The notes under the pieces: model-generated
What the model was told of the DNA's origin: nothing
What the model saw: the letters and a program-made list of their open reading frames with translations, nothing else
Database searches by the model: none
Shown here: positions 33,155 through 42,704 of the stretch, one piece after another
How positions within the stretch are numbered: the stretch's first letter is position 1
Layout of the letters: each line of letters starts with the position of its first letter
NCBI GenBank assembly: GCA_009763385.1
Contig: CM019827.1
Location: forward strand, 112,123,204-112,187,203
Length of the DNA stretch: 64,000 nt
Direction of reading: 5' to 3'
DNA from: Coix lacryma-jobi var. lacryma-jobi
Taxonomy: Eukaryota > Streptophyta > Magnoliopsida > Poales > Poaceae
Position numbers and translations under genes: made by a program

Positions 33155-35119
33155 ATGCCTGTGAACACCCGCACTGGAGCCGGAAGTTCCGGAGGTGCCA
33201 ACCTTCCAAACCCTCCACCAGTTCCTGCTACCCTGGCAGATGCCATTGCAGCCTTGGCCGCCGCTGCCAACCTGATGGCCCAGAACCAAGGGCAGCAGAA
33301 CAACGGCAACCGTGGTCGTCGCAACAACCAAGAGACAACCTACGTGGACTTTAGTGAAACCCGACCACCGGTCTTCACAAAGGCCGATGAACCTCTCGAG
33401 GCTGACGACTGGTTACGCACCATGGAACAGAAGTTCAGTCTTCTACACTGCACAGAGATCCAGAAGCCTCGGTTCGCTTCTCAGCAGCTCCGTGGTCCCG
33501 CAAGTGCCTGGTACGCCAACCTGTTGGCTGCCCAGCCTGAAGGCCACCAGCTGACCTGGGAAGAGTTCCGCACCGCTTTCCGTGCACACCACATCCCATC
33601 AGGTCTGATTAAGATGAACCTTGATCAGTTCCTAGCCCTGCAACAGAAAGATTCCACCGTTATGCAGTACGTGGGACAGTTCAACCACCTGAGCCAGTAT
33701 GCCTCCGACTATGTCAACACAGAGGAAAAGAAGAGAGATTGTTTTCTCAGGGGTCTGCACCCTAAGATTCGCAGAGGTCTATCCAACAACCTAAACGGAT
33801 CCTATCATGATGTCGTTGACCGTGCTGTCGCTTTCGAGGAAAGTAACCGCCAGTATCAGGAGGAGAAGAAGAAGAAGAAGGCTGGGTCTAGCAGCTTCTC
33901 CAGCAACCATAAGCGCCCAAGAATCATCTATCACCCCAGCCACCACCAAAACCGTGCCCCATACCCTCATCAGCAAGTGGTCGTTCGTACCGCGGCCACC
34001 ACTCATAATGCCAACCAGCAAAGTGCCACTCAGCCGAACGCCCCAGGTGTTCGTGTCACCACCCCTCAAACAGCTTACAACCATCCATGCTACAACTGTG
34101 GCCAAGTTGGTCACTGGTCTCGCGAGTGCCCAAAACCCAAGAAGAATGCCCAACATGCACAGAAAGGCACTGGAGGATCACAGCAGCAGCACCGTGCACC
34201 GCAGCAGCACGTCCAGAAGGGCAAGTTTGTCAAGAAGCACGGGCAAGTCTACTTCACCACCGTCAGTAACATCCCAGAAGGAGAGCCCGTCATGCTCGGT
34301 AGGTTCCCTGTTGCCAATCATCCTGCAGTCGTCTTGTTCGATTCTGGTGCATCGCATTCCTTCATCAGTCGCACTTTTGCCATCAAGCATGAGTTACCCA
34401 TGGGGAAGTTAAAAGAAAGTTTCTGTATACTTTCGCCTGGAGGGCGGATAAATACTAAGAAAGTGGTCCGCAGTATACCAGTAATGTTGGGGGAACATGT
34501 CTTTCCTACCACCATGATAGTACTGCGCAATCAAGAGATAGATGTCATCTTAGGCATGAATTGGATGTGTCAGTATAAAGCCATGATAGACATCTTGAAT
34601 AGAGTTGTGAGAGTGGATATTCCTAACAGCACCTCCAAACTCTTTCTCCAACTTCCTATGCCTCAAAAACCAGCAACCACCCAGTTGAATACCGCCTGTG
34701 TTCCGGAAGCCAGGGATATTCCCGTGGTCTGTGAGTTCCCTGATGTCTTCCCAGAAGATCTACCTGGTCTGCCTCCCGACCGAAATGTTGAGTTTGCCAT
34801 AGAGCTCAAGCCCGGGACTGCTCCTATATCCCGTAGAGCTTATCGAATGCCTCCCAGAGAGTTGGCAGAGCTGAAGATCCAATTGCAAGAGCTTTTGGAT
34901 AAGGGTCTCATTCGCCCAAGTTCATCTCCTTGGGGCTGTCCTGCTATCTTTGTGAAGAAGAAGGACAAAAGTCTTCGTCTGTGCGTTGACTATCGCCCGC
35001 TCAATGAGGTCACCATCAAGAATAAATATCCCTTGCCTCGCATTGACCTTCTTTTGACCAGTTATCTGGAGCCAGAGTGTTCTCCAAGATTGATCTCAGA
35101 TCTGGCTATCACCAAATAA
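33155..35119 (+). CDS. Element D Gag, protease and start of RT
   Basis: The start is set at ATG 33155 (MPVNTRTGAGSSGG), directly after a CAG acceptor; the frame also runs upstream to 32987 but that part lacks Gag features. Capsid-type retrotransposon Gag occupies residues about 50-230, with the motif ETRPPVFTKADEPLEADDW. The CCHC knuckle CYNCGQVGHWSREC is near 34089, the protease motif VVLFDSGASHSFIS near 34330, and the N-terminal reverse transcriptase motifs SSSPWGCPAIFVKKKD and LRLCVDYRPLN near 34920-35010. The real frame is lost by a one-base shift between about 35044 and 35062; the codons from there to the stop at 35119 are out of phase. Confidence 0.88.
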   Translation: MPVNTRTGAGSSGGANLPNPPPVPATLADAIAALAAAANLMAQNQGQQNNGNRGRRNNQETTYVDFSETRPPVFTKADEPLEADDWLRTMEQKFSLLHCTEIQKPRFASQQLRGPASAWYANLLAAQPEGHQLTWEEFRTAFRAHHIPSGLIKMNLDQFLALQQKDSTVMQYVGQFNHLSQYASDYVNTEEKKRDCFLRGLHPKIRRGLSNNLNGSYHDVVDRAVAFEESNRQYQEEKKKKKAGSSSFSSNHKRPRIIYHPSHHQNRAPYPHQQVVVRTAATTHNANQQSATQPNAPGVRVTTPQTAYNHPCYNCGQVGHWSRECPKPKKNAQHAQKGTGGSQQQHRAPQQHVQKGKFVKKHGQVYFTTVSNIPEGEPVMLGRFPVANHPAVVLFDSGASHSFISRTFAIKHELPMGKLKESFCILSPGGRINTKKVVRSIPVMLGEHVFPTTMIVLRNQEIDVILGMNWMCQYKAMIDILNRVVRVDIPNSTSKLFLQLPMPQKPATTQLNTACVPEARDIPVVCEFPDVFPEDLPGLPPDRNVEFAIELKPGTAPISRRAYRMPPRELAELKIQLQELLDKGLIRPSSSPWGCPAIFVKKKDKSLRLCVDYRPLNEVTIKNKYPLPRIDLLLTSYLEPECSPRLISDLAITK

Positions 35120-37617
35120 AAATCCGTCCAGAAGACATTCCTAAAACAGCTTTCACCACCAGATACGGTCTATATGAGTATTTGGTCATGTCCTTTAGCT
35201 TGACCAATGCCCCTGCTCATTTCATGTATCTCATGAACTCTGTGTTCATGCCAGAGCTCGATAAATTTGTAGTCGTGTTCATTGACGACATCCTTGTTTA
35301 TTCAAGAACTCCTGAAGATCACGCCAAGCATCTTCGAATCGTTCTCTCTCGTCTCAGAGATCACCAGCTGTATGCCAAGTTCAGTAAATGCGAATTCTGG
35401 CTAGATCGAATTCAATTCCTTGGTCATGTCCTGTCCGCTGAAGGTGTGTCAGTTGACTCTGAAAAAGTGGCAGATATCTTGGATTGGAAGCCACCTACCA
35501 CTGTCCGCGAAGTTCGCAGCTTCATGGGAATGGCTGGATACTATCGTCGTTTCATCCCAGATTTCTCCGGAGTCGCCAAGCCTATCACAGAGTTGTTGAA
35601 GAATTCCGTGGATTTCGTTTGGTCACCAGCCTGTGAGCAAGCCTTTCAAGCCTTGAAGAAACTGCTAACTACATCACCAGTCCTAGCTCAACCAGATATC
35701 GAGAAACCCTTCGATGTATACTGTGATGCATCTGGTACTGGTTTGGGCTGTGTTTTGATGCAAGAAGGACGAGTAATCGCTTATGCCTCACGACAGCTTA
35801 AGCGACATGAGGAAAACTACCCAACCCATGATCTTGAGCTAGCAGCAGTCGTGCATGCCTTGAAGATTTGGCGTCACTATCTGTTAGGCAGCACCTGTAA
35901 TATGTATACGGATCACAAGAGCCTAAAGTATATCTTCACTCAAGAAGAATTGAATATGAGGCAGAGAAGATGGCTTGAGTTGATTAAAGATTATGATCTC
36001 GAAGTACATTACCATCCTGGTAAGGCAAATGTAGTTGCCGATGCCCTCAGTCGCAAGTCATACTGCAACTGTCTGACGACGAAGTCCTATGATTTTTCCT
36101 TGTGCCAAGAACTTGAAAGGATGGGTATCGAAATGATTCCGCAAGGAAACCTGAACAATGTCAGCATAGAAACATCCATCAAGGATCAAGTCATTGCTGC
36201 TCAGAAGGATAACCCTGGAATCAAGCACATCATCGAAAAGGTCCAGACCGGAAAGGCTGATTGTTTCAGGATCGATGATGTAGGAGTTGTTTGGTTCAAG
36301 AACCGTCTAGTAGTTCCCAAAGTGCCTGAATTGAGACAGTTAATCCTTGATGAAGCACACTTGACCAGATTCTCTATTCACCCCGGCAGTAACAAGATGT
36401 ACCAAGACTTAAAGCAGAGATTCTGGTGGACTAAAATGAAGATTGAGATTGCCCGGTATGTCGCTCAGTGTGATACCTGCCAAAGAGTCAAGGCAGTACA
36501 CATGAAGCCTGGAGGAGAATTGCAACCTCTGTCAGTACCCGCATGGAAATGGGACGACATTAGTATGGATTTTGTCAATGGACTACCCAAGACCCAAAAA
36601 GGTTTTGATTCCATTTGGGTAATCGTGGATCATCTCACTAAGCAAGCTCACTTCCTGCCAGTGAAGACCAGTTACACCGTCCCCACGTATGCCACTTTGT
36701 ACAAGAACCACATAGTAAAACTTCATGGCATACCCAAGAGCATTGTCTCTGATCGTGGTACCCAGTTTGTCGCAAAGTTCTGGAAAGCGTTCCATACCTC
36801 GCTTGGAACCAAGCTCTTACATAGCACAGCTTATCATCCTCAAACTGATGGACAAACTGAGCGAGTCAACCAAGTGCTGGAGGACATGTTGAGAGCCTGT
36901 GTTCTTACCTTCGCAGATACTTGGGATGACTGTTTGCCTTTGGCAGAGTTCTCTTATAATAACAGCTACCAAGAGAGCATCAAAATGGCACCCTTTGAAG
37001 CACTGTACGGTCGTCGTTGTCGTACACCCCTCAGTTGGTCTGAGCCCGGAGGAAGAGAATTCTTTGGAGTTGACCTGGTCAAAGATATGGAAGAGAAAGT
37101 CAAGCAGATACAAGAGAATATGAAGATTGCCCAATCTCGACAGAAGAGCTACGCTGACAAGAGACGTCGACCTCTGAAGTTTCAAGTTGGAGATTATGTA
37201 TATCTCAAGGTTTCACCAACCAAAGGAGTCACTCGTTTTGGAGTCAAGGGAAAGTTAGCACCCCGCTACATTGGTCCGTTTGAGATTTTGGAATGTTGTG
37301 GCAAGGTAGCTTACAAGCTGAAGTTGCCCGATCATCTCTCCGCTGTCCACAATGTTTTCCATGTCTCCCAACTCAAGAAGTGTCTCAGAGTACCAGAACA
37401 TGTCGTGGAAGTTGAAGGTGTCGAGCTAGAGCCTGATCTATCCTACTCAGAATATCCAGTTCGCGTGTTGGACCACAAGGATCGTGTTACTCGAAGAACT
37501 ACCACGAGATGGTACAAAATCCAGTGGAACCAGCACTCTGAAGAAGAAGCCACCTGGGAATCCGAAGACTTCTTAGCAAAGAACTACCCCGACTTTCTCG
37601 AATCCCTGTCAATGTAA
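35077..37617 (+). CDS. Element D Pol, remainder: RT, RNase H, integrase, chromodomain
   Basis: This is the same polyprotein in the next frame, open for 846 codons from about 35062 to the stop at 37617. The listed start is a GTG codon and not a true initiation site. Reverse transcriptase has FSKIDLRSGYHQI and the catalytic FIDDILVYS (near 35277). RNase H has DVYCDASGTGLG and YTDHKSLKY. Integrase has an HHCC finger ending CDTCQ (near 36480), SMDFVNGLP, VSDRGTQF and the catalytic Glu in DGQTERVNQ, all present. The C-terminus has GPFEIL (GPY/F-type) and a chromodomain with WYKIQWNQHSEEEATWE, used by chromoviruses to target chromatin. Apart from the upstream frameshift the enzymes look intact. Confidence 0.9.
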   Translation: MFSKIDLRSGYHQIKIRPEDIPKTAFTTRYGLYEYLVMSFSLTNAPAHFMYLMNSVFMPELDKFVVVFIDDILVYSRTPEDHAKHLRIVLSRLRDHQLYAKFSKCEFWLDRIQFLGHVLSAEGVSVDSEKVADILDWKPPTTVREVRSFMGMAGYYRRFIPDFSGVAKPITELLKNSVDFVWSPACEQAFQALKKLLTTSPVLAQPDIEKPFDVYCDASGTGLGCVLMQEGRVIAYASRQLKRHEENYPTHDLELAAVVHALKIWRHYLLGSTCNMYTDHKSLKYIFTQEELNMRQRRWLELIKDYDLEVHYHPGKANVVADALSRKSYCNCLTTKSYDFSLCQELERMGIEMIPQGNLNNVSIETSIKDQVIAAQKDNPGIKHIIEKVQTGKADCFRIDDVGVVWFKNRLVVPKVPELRQLILDEAHLTRFSIHPGSNKMYQDLKQRFWWTKMKIEIARYVAQCDTCQRVKAVHMKPGGELQPLSVPAWKWDDISMDFVNGLPKTQKGFDSIWVIVDHLTKQAHFLPVKTSYTVPTYATLYKNHIVKLHGIPKSIVSDRGTQFVAKFWKAFHTSLGTKLLHSTAYHPQTDGQTERVNQVLEDMLRACVLTFADTWDDCLPLAEFSYNNSYQESIKMAPFEALYGRRCRTPLSWSEPGGREFFGVDLVKDMEEKVKQIQENMKIAQSRQKSYADKRRRPLKFQVGDYVYLKVSPTKGVTRFGVKGKLAPRYIGPFEILECCGKVAYKLKLPDHLSAVHNVFHVSQLKKCLRVPEHVVEVEGVELEPDLSYSEYPVRVLDHKDRVTRRTTTRWYKIQWNQHSEEEATWESEDFLAKNYPDFLESLSM

Positions 37618-37680
37618 AGTTTTGCCTTTATCCCTTCTTTGTCCTTTCATAAGACGTGGAATCTCGGGGCGAGATTTCTT

Positions 37681-37694
37681 TTAGGGGGGAAGGC
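37681..37694 (+). other. Element D polypurine tract
   Basis: ttaggggggaaggc ends directly at the 3' LTR start TGTAACACC. Confidence 0.82.
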
Positions 37695-40600
37695 TGTAAC
37701 ACCTCTGGTGTTTAGCATGTAATTAACTTGACATATCATCATTATCATCTTTAAGCATCTTGATCATGATTTCATGTGTATGCATTTTGCTAAGTGTATC
37801 ATTTTATGTGAAGTCCCTCTATTGCAAAAACCCTAATTAGCCCACTTCTCTCTACAAGGGCAAAATGGTAATTTCATCTCTGTGACTAGCTTTGTGTAAT
37901 TCTTGTTCCTTTGGTGTCTTGAAGTTTTGTTGTGTTGGCCAAAGTTCAAAAATCAGAATTTGATTTCAAATCTCTTTGCAAAACCCTGATTTCCAAACCC
38001 TGGATTTTATCCCTCTTTTTGTAATTCAAAAATTATTCAAAATTTGAGGTTGGTCCAAAAAGCAAAGTTGTAGATCTGTCAAAGAGAAACAACTTTGGTA
38101 TTTACAAATTTTCAAGTTGCAGTACAAAGTTTTGAGTTATTTCAAATTCAATCAAACTCCAGTTTTTGTCCCCTTTTCAGTTTTCAAAATGAATTCAAAA
38201 ACTAATGAGTTTCTGGAAAAGTGTATTATAGCAAAGTTGTAGGTTCTGATAAAAGGAACAACTTTCATATTTGCAGATTTTCAAGTTTCAGTATAAAATC
38301 CAAAGTAATTTTGAATTGATTCAAATCTCAAAAGTGTCCCCTTTTCTGTTTTCAAATATTGTTCAAAAACTATTTGGAATTTGAAAATGTTCATATTGAC
38401 AAAGTTGTAGATCTCATTTTTCTGAGAAACTTTGGTGTTTTGAGTTTTTGTTGCCCAGTTCAATTTTTGGGAGTAATTCGCAAAATACAAAACCTGCTCA
38501 AAGTCAAAAGCTAGGGCATAGCCCTGTTCCTCTTCTCCGGCGAGCCAGGGGGGGCCCGGCCGCGCACCCTCGTCGGATTCGCATGCCGCCGCGTGTCTGA
38601 AGCTCCTTCGCCCAAACCAACTCCACGCCGAAGTGCAGATCATCATTCCGCACGCGTCTGTGCACAAGTTGACCTCGCACACCTGTCCCCCACCCCGCAG
38701 CACCTCGCCGCCGCGTGTTCGTCGCCGGCGAACACAGCGCCCGGTCCCCGCAAGCCAAACCGCTGACCCTCGGCCTCGCAATCGATTGCGCGTGCTCCCG
38801 CCGAGCTTATCCACCCCTCTTCGTGCTCTCTACCGGTCTCTGGCCGCGGCTATAAAAGGGCCGCCGACCGCCGGAGTTCCACACCACCTCCGCCACCGTC
38901 GCCACCTCACTCCAGAGCCTCCCGTGCTCAACCACTTAGCTCAGGAGCTCCGCCGTGATCTCACGCAGCTTCCCCACTCCTCAATTTGGTCGCTACCGCC
39001 TCCATTCGCCCGGCGTAGCTCGTCGTTGTCATCTCCGGCAAGAATCCCGTCGAGGTCGGGATCGTGAAATACTCCCTCTCCGGCCTTGATCATCCTCCAC
39101 TGACCCCCGCATCACCTTCCTTGCTCCTTTGCGCCTCTGACTGACCCCTTGCGGTCGCTTGTGTCGCGCAGGACCGCCGAAGCGTCGGTCGCCGCCGTGA
39201 AGCTCCCGCCGAGCTCCGTCGACCACCTCCCTCCGTTCATCCCCTCACTGCGCCGAGCCTCCAAATCGACGCCGGTGAGCCTCCTGAAGCCTCCCATCTC
39301 CTCGGTTTCGCCTGAGGCGCCTCGTCGTGGCCGGCGTAGCAGCGCCGCCGTCGTCGGTGATCGCCGGCGAGCGGAGGAGAAGAACAGTGCTCTTTTTCTT
39401 TTTCTTCTTACATGTGAATAGTGTTCAGATTTCATCTTTTTGTATGATTTTCTGTGTGCATCCAAAAATTCTGAGATTTTTGTGGTAGACTCTTTACACC
39501 TTGAAGTATTTTATAAAAATATAAAACTTGACTTTTCTGCAAAAATTTGAAAATGAAAAATCTCCCTTTTAATTAATAAATGAAGGTTTTGGTATTTTTG
39601 GAGAGTGTTCTATAGCTCCAAAAATCTTGAGATAAAATTTGCAAGCTAGTTATGTCATGATGAGTCTCTGGTAAAATTTTGAAGTCATTTGGAGCAAGTT
39701 GTTTTTTGAGCTTTATTTTAATTAAGGAATAGTGCCTTTTGTTAATTAAATGTCTAGATTTAATTGAGCACCTTAATGACCTCCAAAAATTATGAAATTT
39801 GTTTTGCCATATACTTGTACCCTAATGAACTTATGGGATTAATTTGGTAATTTTTGGAGCACCTTCATAAAATGACCTTTTTAAATAATTAAGAAAATAG
39901 AAAAGGTGATTAGGGTTAGCGTTGAATGCCCTGTGATGTGACTTTTGGATTGCTTGGTGTTCATAGACCCCTACCCTTTGGTCTATGATATTTGTGATGC
40001 TATGTTTAAATGATGCTTAGAATAATTATAATAAGGTCTAGTTTAATCAATATTGCTTAAGGAAGAAATGGTTAACTTTTATGCTCAACCTAAATTCCGA
40101 TTATGCCTTGCCTAAGAGTAATTTAGAATCAGTGGTATTATCTTGCACCATAAGTCCATATCATCATTCTCATGAGCATTCATCATCGCATCCGTATAGT
40201 TGACGAAGAAGGCCCTGAAGTCGAGGTAGCCATCGAAGGATCTGTCCCCGAGGCAACCCCGAGCTCCGACACCTGTACCTACCCCGAGTCTGCTCTTTTT
40301 GCCATCCAAGGTAAGCCCCGGTGCATTTAACCCTTTCCTTGAATTTATGAATGTTTCCTTAAATGTCTTTGAGTTAAATTATTGCATTAGGTTGATAGGA
40401 GTTGAGTGAAATCCTATCTGATGCATTATCTACCTTGACCAATGATACACCCGATACCTGCTTTTCAAAAACTATTTGCAAAATGCTTAGCAAATGCTAT
40501 ACACTAGATTTGCAATAAAAGTGCCAATTTCAAAAGTGTGATCACTTTAAGAATATTTATGGGAATTTCTGGTTTACTCCCACTATTGGCTAAGTATCTG

Positions 40601-41791
40601 ATCCGTACTTAGTCAACGGGAAGGAGAGGTTGTCCTTGCGTACGGTGCCGTCATGTTGTAGTCCGGGACTCAACAGTTGACACCGACCGGGACAGGGTTG
40701 AAAAACTGACAGGACCTGTACTCTTGGGTTAGAGTCCCGAGGTGCTTGTCGCTGGCTGGAAAATTTTAGGGACCACCTGTATGGGGGCCTGCTGACTAAG
40801 ACTTGCAACTATTCACATACTCCGGAAAGCTTCGGCTCCGAGGAATCCTTTATTGGACCGACAACCGCGCACTGGGAGTGGAGAGATGGCGGAAGTAGCA
40901 TGTACCCACGTGGGTTAAAGTCCCGGATTGGAGTGGTGTACTGTACTTCCGGGTGGCGTAGGACCGGGCCCAATCTTGGAGGAATCGTGGTAGACGAGTT
41001 GGCATATGCAAGCTTGGGTGCTACATATGCAGTGTGGATAGGGACCCTCAGCTGAGTATTATTTATCCGGATTAACGCTGCTCCTCGGTTATGGAGACTT
41101 AGTCACTGACTGTCAACAGGGAGTGGTTCTCAACTAGGAATGTTTTGAAATGTAAAATGAATCATGAACGATGAAGATTTGAGGAATACCGAATCTTTCA
41201 AAAATAAAATAAGGTTTACAAAATGCTTTTCTGCAAAATACTTGATCTTGCTTAAGCCTTACCTTGACTACCCTAAGCCTGCATTCCTGAGTCTTCTCCC
41301 TTTTCTTTAGTCGGGTAAGTCTTGTTGAGTACCTTTGTACTCAGGGTTCTTTCACCCATGTTGCAGGTATGGCAGATTCCTCAGTATGCCTTGGACCCTG
41401 CTGTGTGACTGTTGTTCAGGAAGAGGCCGATGAGGCCGATGAGTGATTATTCACCCTCGGGCTGGGTGAAGTATCTTTATCTTCTAGTTGTTGTCATATG
41501 CTACCCTGCCAACTCTATCTATTTGAACTATGGTCTGTAATAACTTCACTTTAAGTTTATGTTGAACCCTGGTTTGTAAAACTATTGTTATTTAAGTCTT
41601 CCGCTATTTACTCCGATGTTATTTGTCAAAATGTTCAAGAGATTGTAACTGAATTGTGAGATGATCCTGCGGACATCGGGCACTGATGTAGCCCAGTGGC
41701 GGAACCCGGTCGTAATCTCTTGGCTGTACGGATCAACTGTCAGTGGTTGACAGTGATAAGTGGGCCATGGGATTAGGGCCGTTACGTCACA
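37695..41791 (+). repeat. Element D 3' LTR
   Basis: The LTR is 4097 bp, almost identical to the 5' LTR. Differences seen by eye lie mostly at 38205-38690 and near 40230-40330. It repeats the TATA box (38851), the 169-bp units and the possible spliced ORF (exons 40172-40310 and 41367-41446). Confidence 0.96.
40172..41446 (+). CDS. Possible two-exon small ORF, copy in the element D 3' LTR
   Basis: This has the same organisation as at 30381-31655: ATG at 40172, donor GTAAGC at 40311, acceptor CAG ending 41366, stop 41444-41446. One base change (acc to atc) alters one residue in the first exon; frame and splice sites are kept. Confidence 0.4.
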
Positions 41792-41796
41792 AGTGG

Positions 41797-42697
41797 TGTA
41801 TGGAACTGAAAATTCATGTTTGATGCCCTCTTCATCAAGAAACTCATCCACTTGGGTGTTTCGGAATTCGGTTCCGTTGTTGCTATGAACTTTCTTGATG
41901 TTGAAACCGAATTCCCTTTGAGCTCTTCGTATGAACATCTTCACCTTCTCTTGCACTACACTTTTGTCATGCATAAAGAATACCCAAGTGAAACGAGAAA
42001 AATCATCAACAATAACAAGACCATGTTTGTTACCGCCGATGCTAAGGTAGGCAACCGGTCCAAAGAGGTCCATGTGGATCAACTCCAATGGATGAGTAGT
42101 AGTGTCGTAGCTCTTCGGTGGGTGAGGTACGCCTACTTGTTTTCCGGCTTGGCAAGCTCCACATACTCTGTCTTTCTCAAAATCAACATTGGTTAGTCCT
42201 AGGATGTGATTGTCCTTTTGAAGTTTGGCCAAGTTCCTCATCCCAACATGAGCTAGTCGGCGATGCCATAACCAACCCATGCTAGATTTTGCCACTAAAC
42301 AAGTCTCAAGTTTGGCTTCACTTTTGTTGAAATCAACTAAGTAAAGCTTCCCTTTCAAACGACCCGTAAAGACAATAGAGGAATCCTCCCTTCTAAAGAC
42401 TTCCACACCCTCATCCGTAAAGAGACAATTGAAACCCATTCCACATAATTGTGAAATGGATAGCAAGTTGTAACTCAATGAATCAACATGTAAGACATTA
42501 GTAATTGAATGCTCAAGTGTAATAGCAACTTTACCAAGACCTAACACATCCCCCTTGGAGTTATCACCGAATATGATGTTTTCGCTTGCATTTGAAGTTG
42601 GGGAATATGATGAGAACATACTCCTTTCTCCGGTCATATGATTTGTACATCCGCTATCAAGCACCCAACTTGATCCACCGGAGGAGTATGCCTGCAA
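41797..42697 (-). pseudogene. Element C Pol, first part (protease and integrase N-terminus), cut by D
   Basis: On the minus strand from 42697: QAYSSGGSSWVLDSGCTNHM, the protease active-site region (DSGCT). Next come the integrase HHCC zinc finger (HRRLAHVGMRNL to CGACQAGK) and the catalytic core with HMDLFGPV and HSNNGTEF, ending at VPYTT where D begins. The mutated duplication changed the expected Pro codon at this point. The frame continues in phase at 27902 on the other side of D. A frameshift relative to the upstream Gag linker occurs near 42700. Confidence 0.9.
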
Positions 42698-42704
42698 GAC
42701 AAGT

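Larger units (their letters stand above)
27903..41791 (+). mobile_element. Element D: Ty3 chromovirus (Tekay-like) inserted in the integrase of C
   Basis: This 13.9-kb element has 4.1-kb LTRs that differ by about seven bases and one G by eye (about 0.2%), so it is the youngest in the stack. The target duplication is agggg (27898-27902) against agtgg (41792-41796), one mismatch. Order: LTR, initiator-Met primer-binding site, a 202-aa accessory ORF, gag, protease, RT, RNase H, integrase, C-terminal chromodomain, polypurine tract, LTR. The pol order (integrase last) and chromodomain identify a chromovirus; the large LTR and size suggest the Tekay clade, an inference. One frameshift in RT is the only lesion seen. 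Confidence 0.96.
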
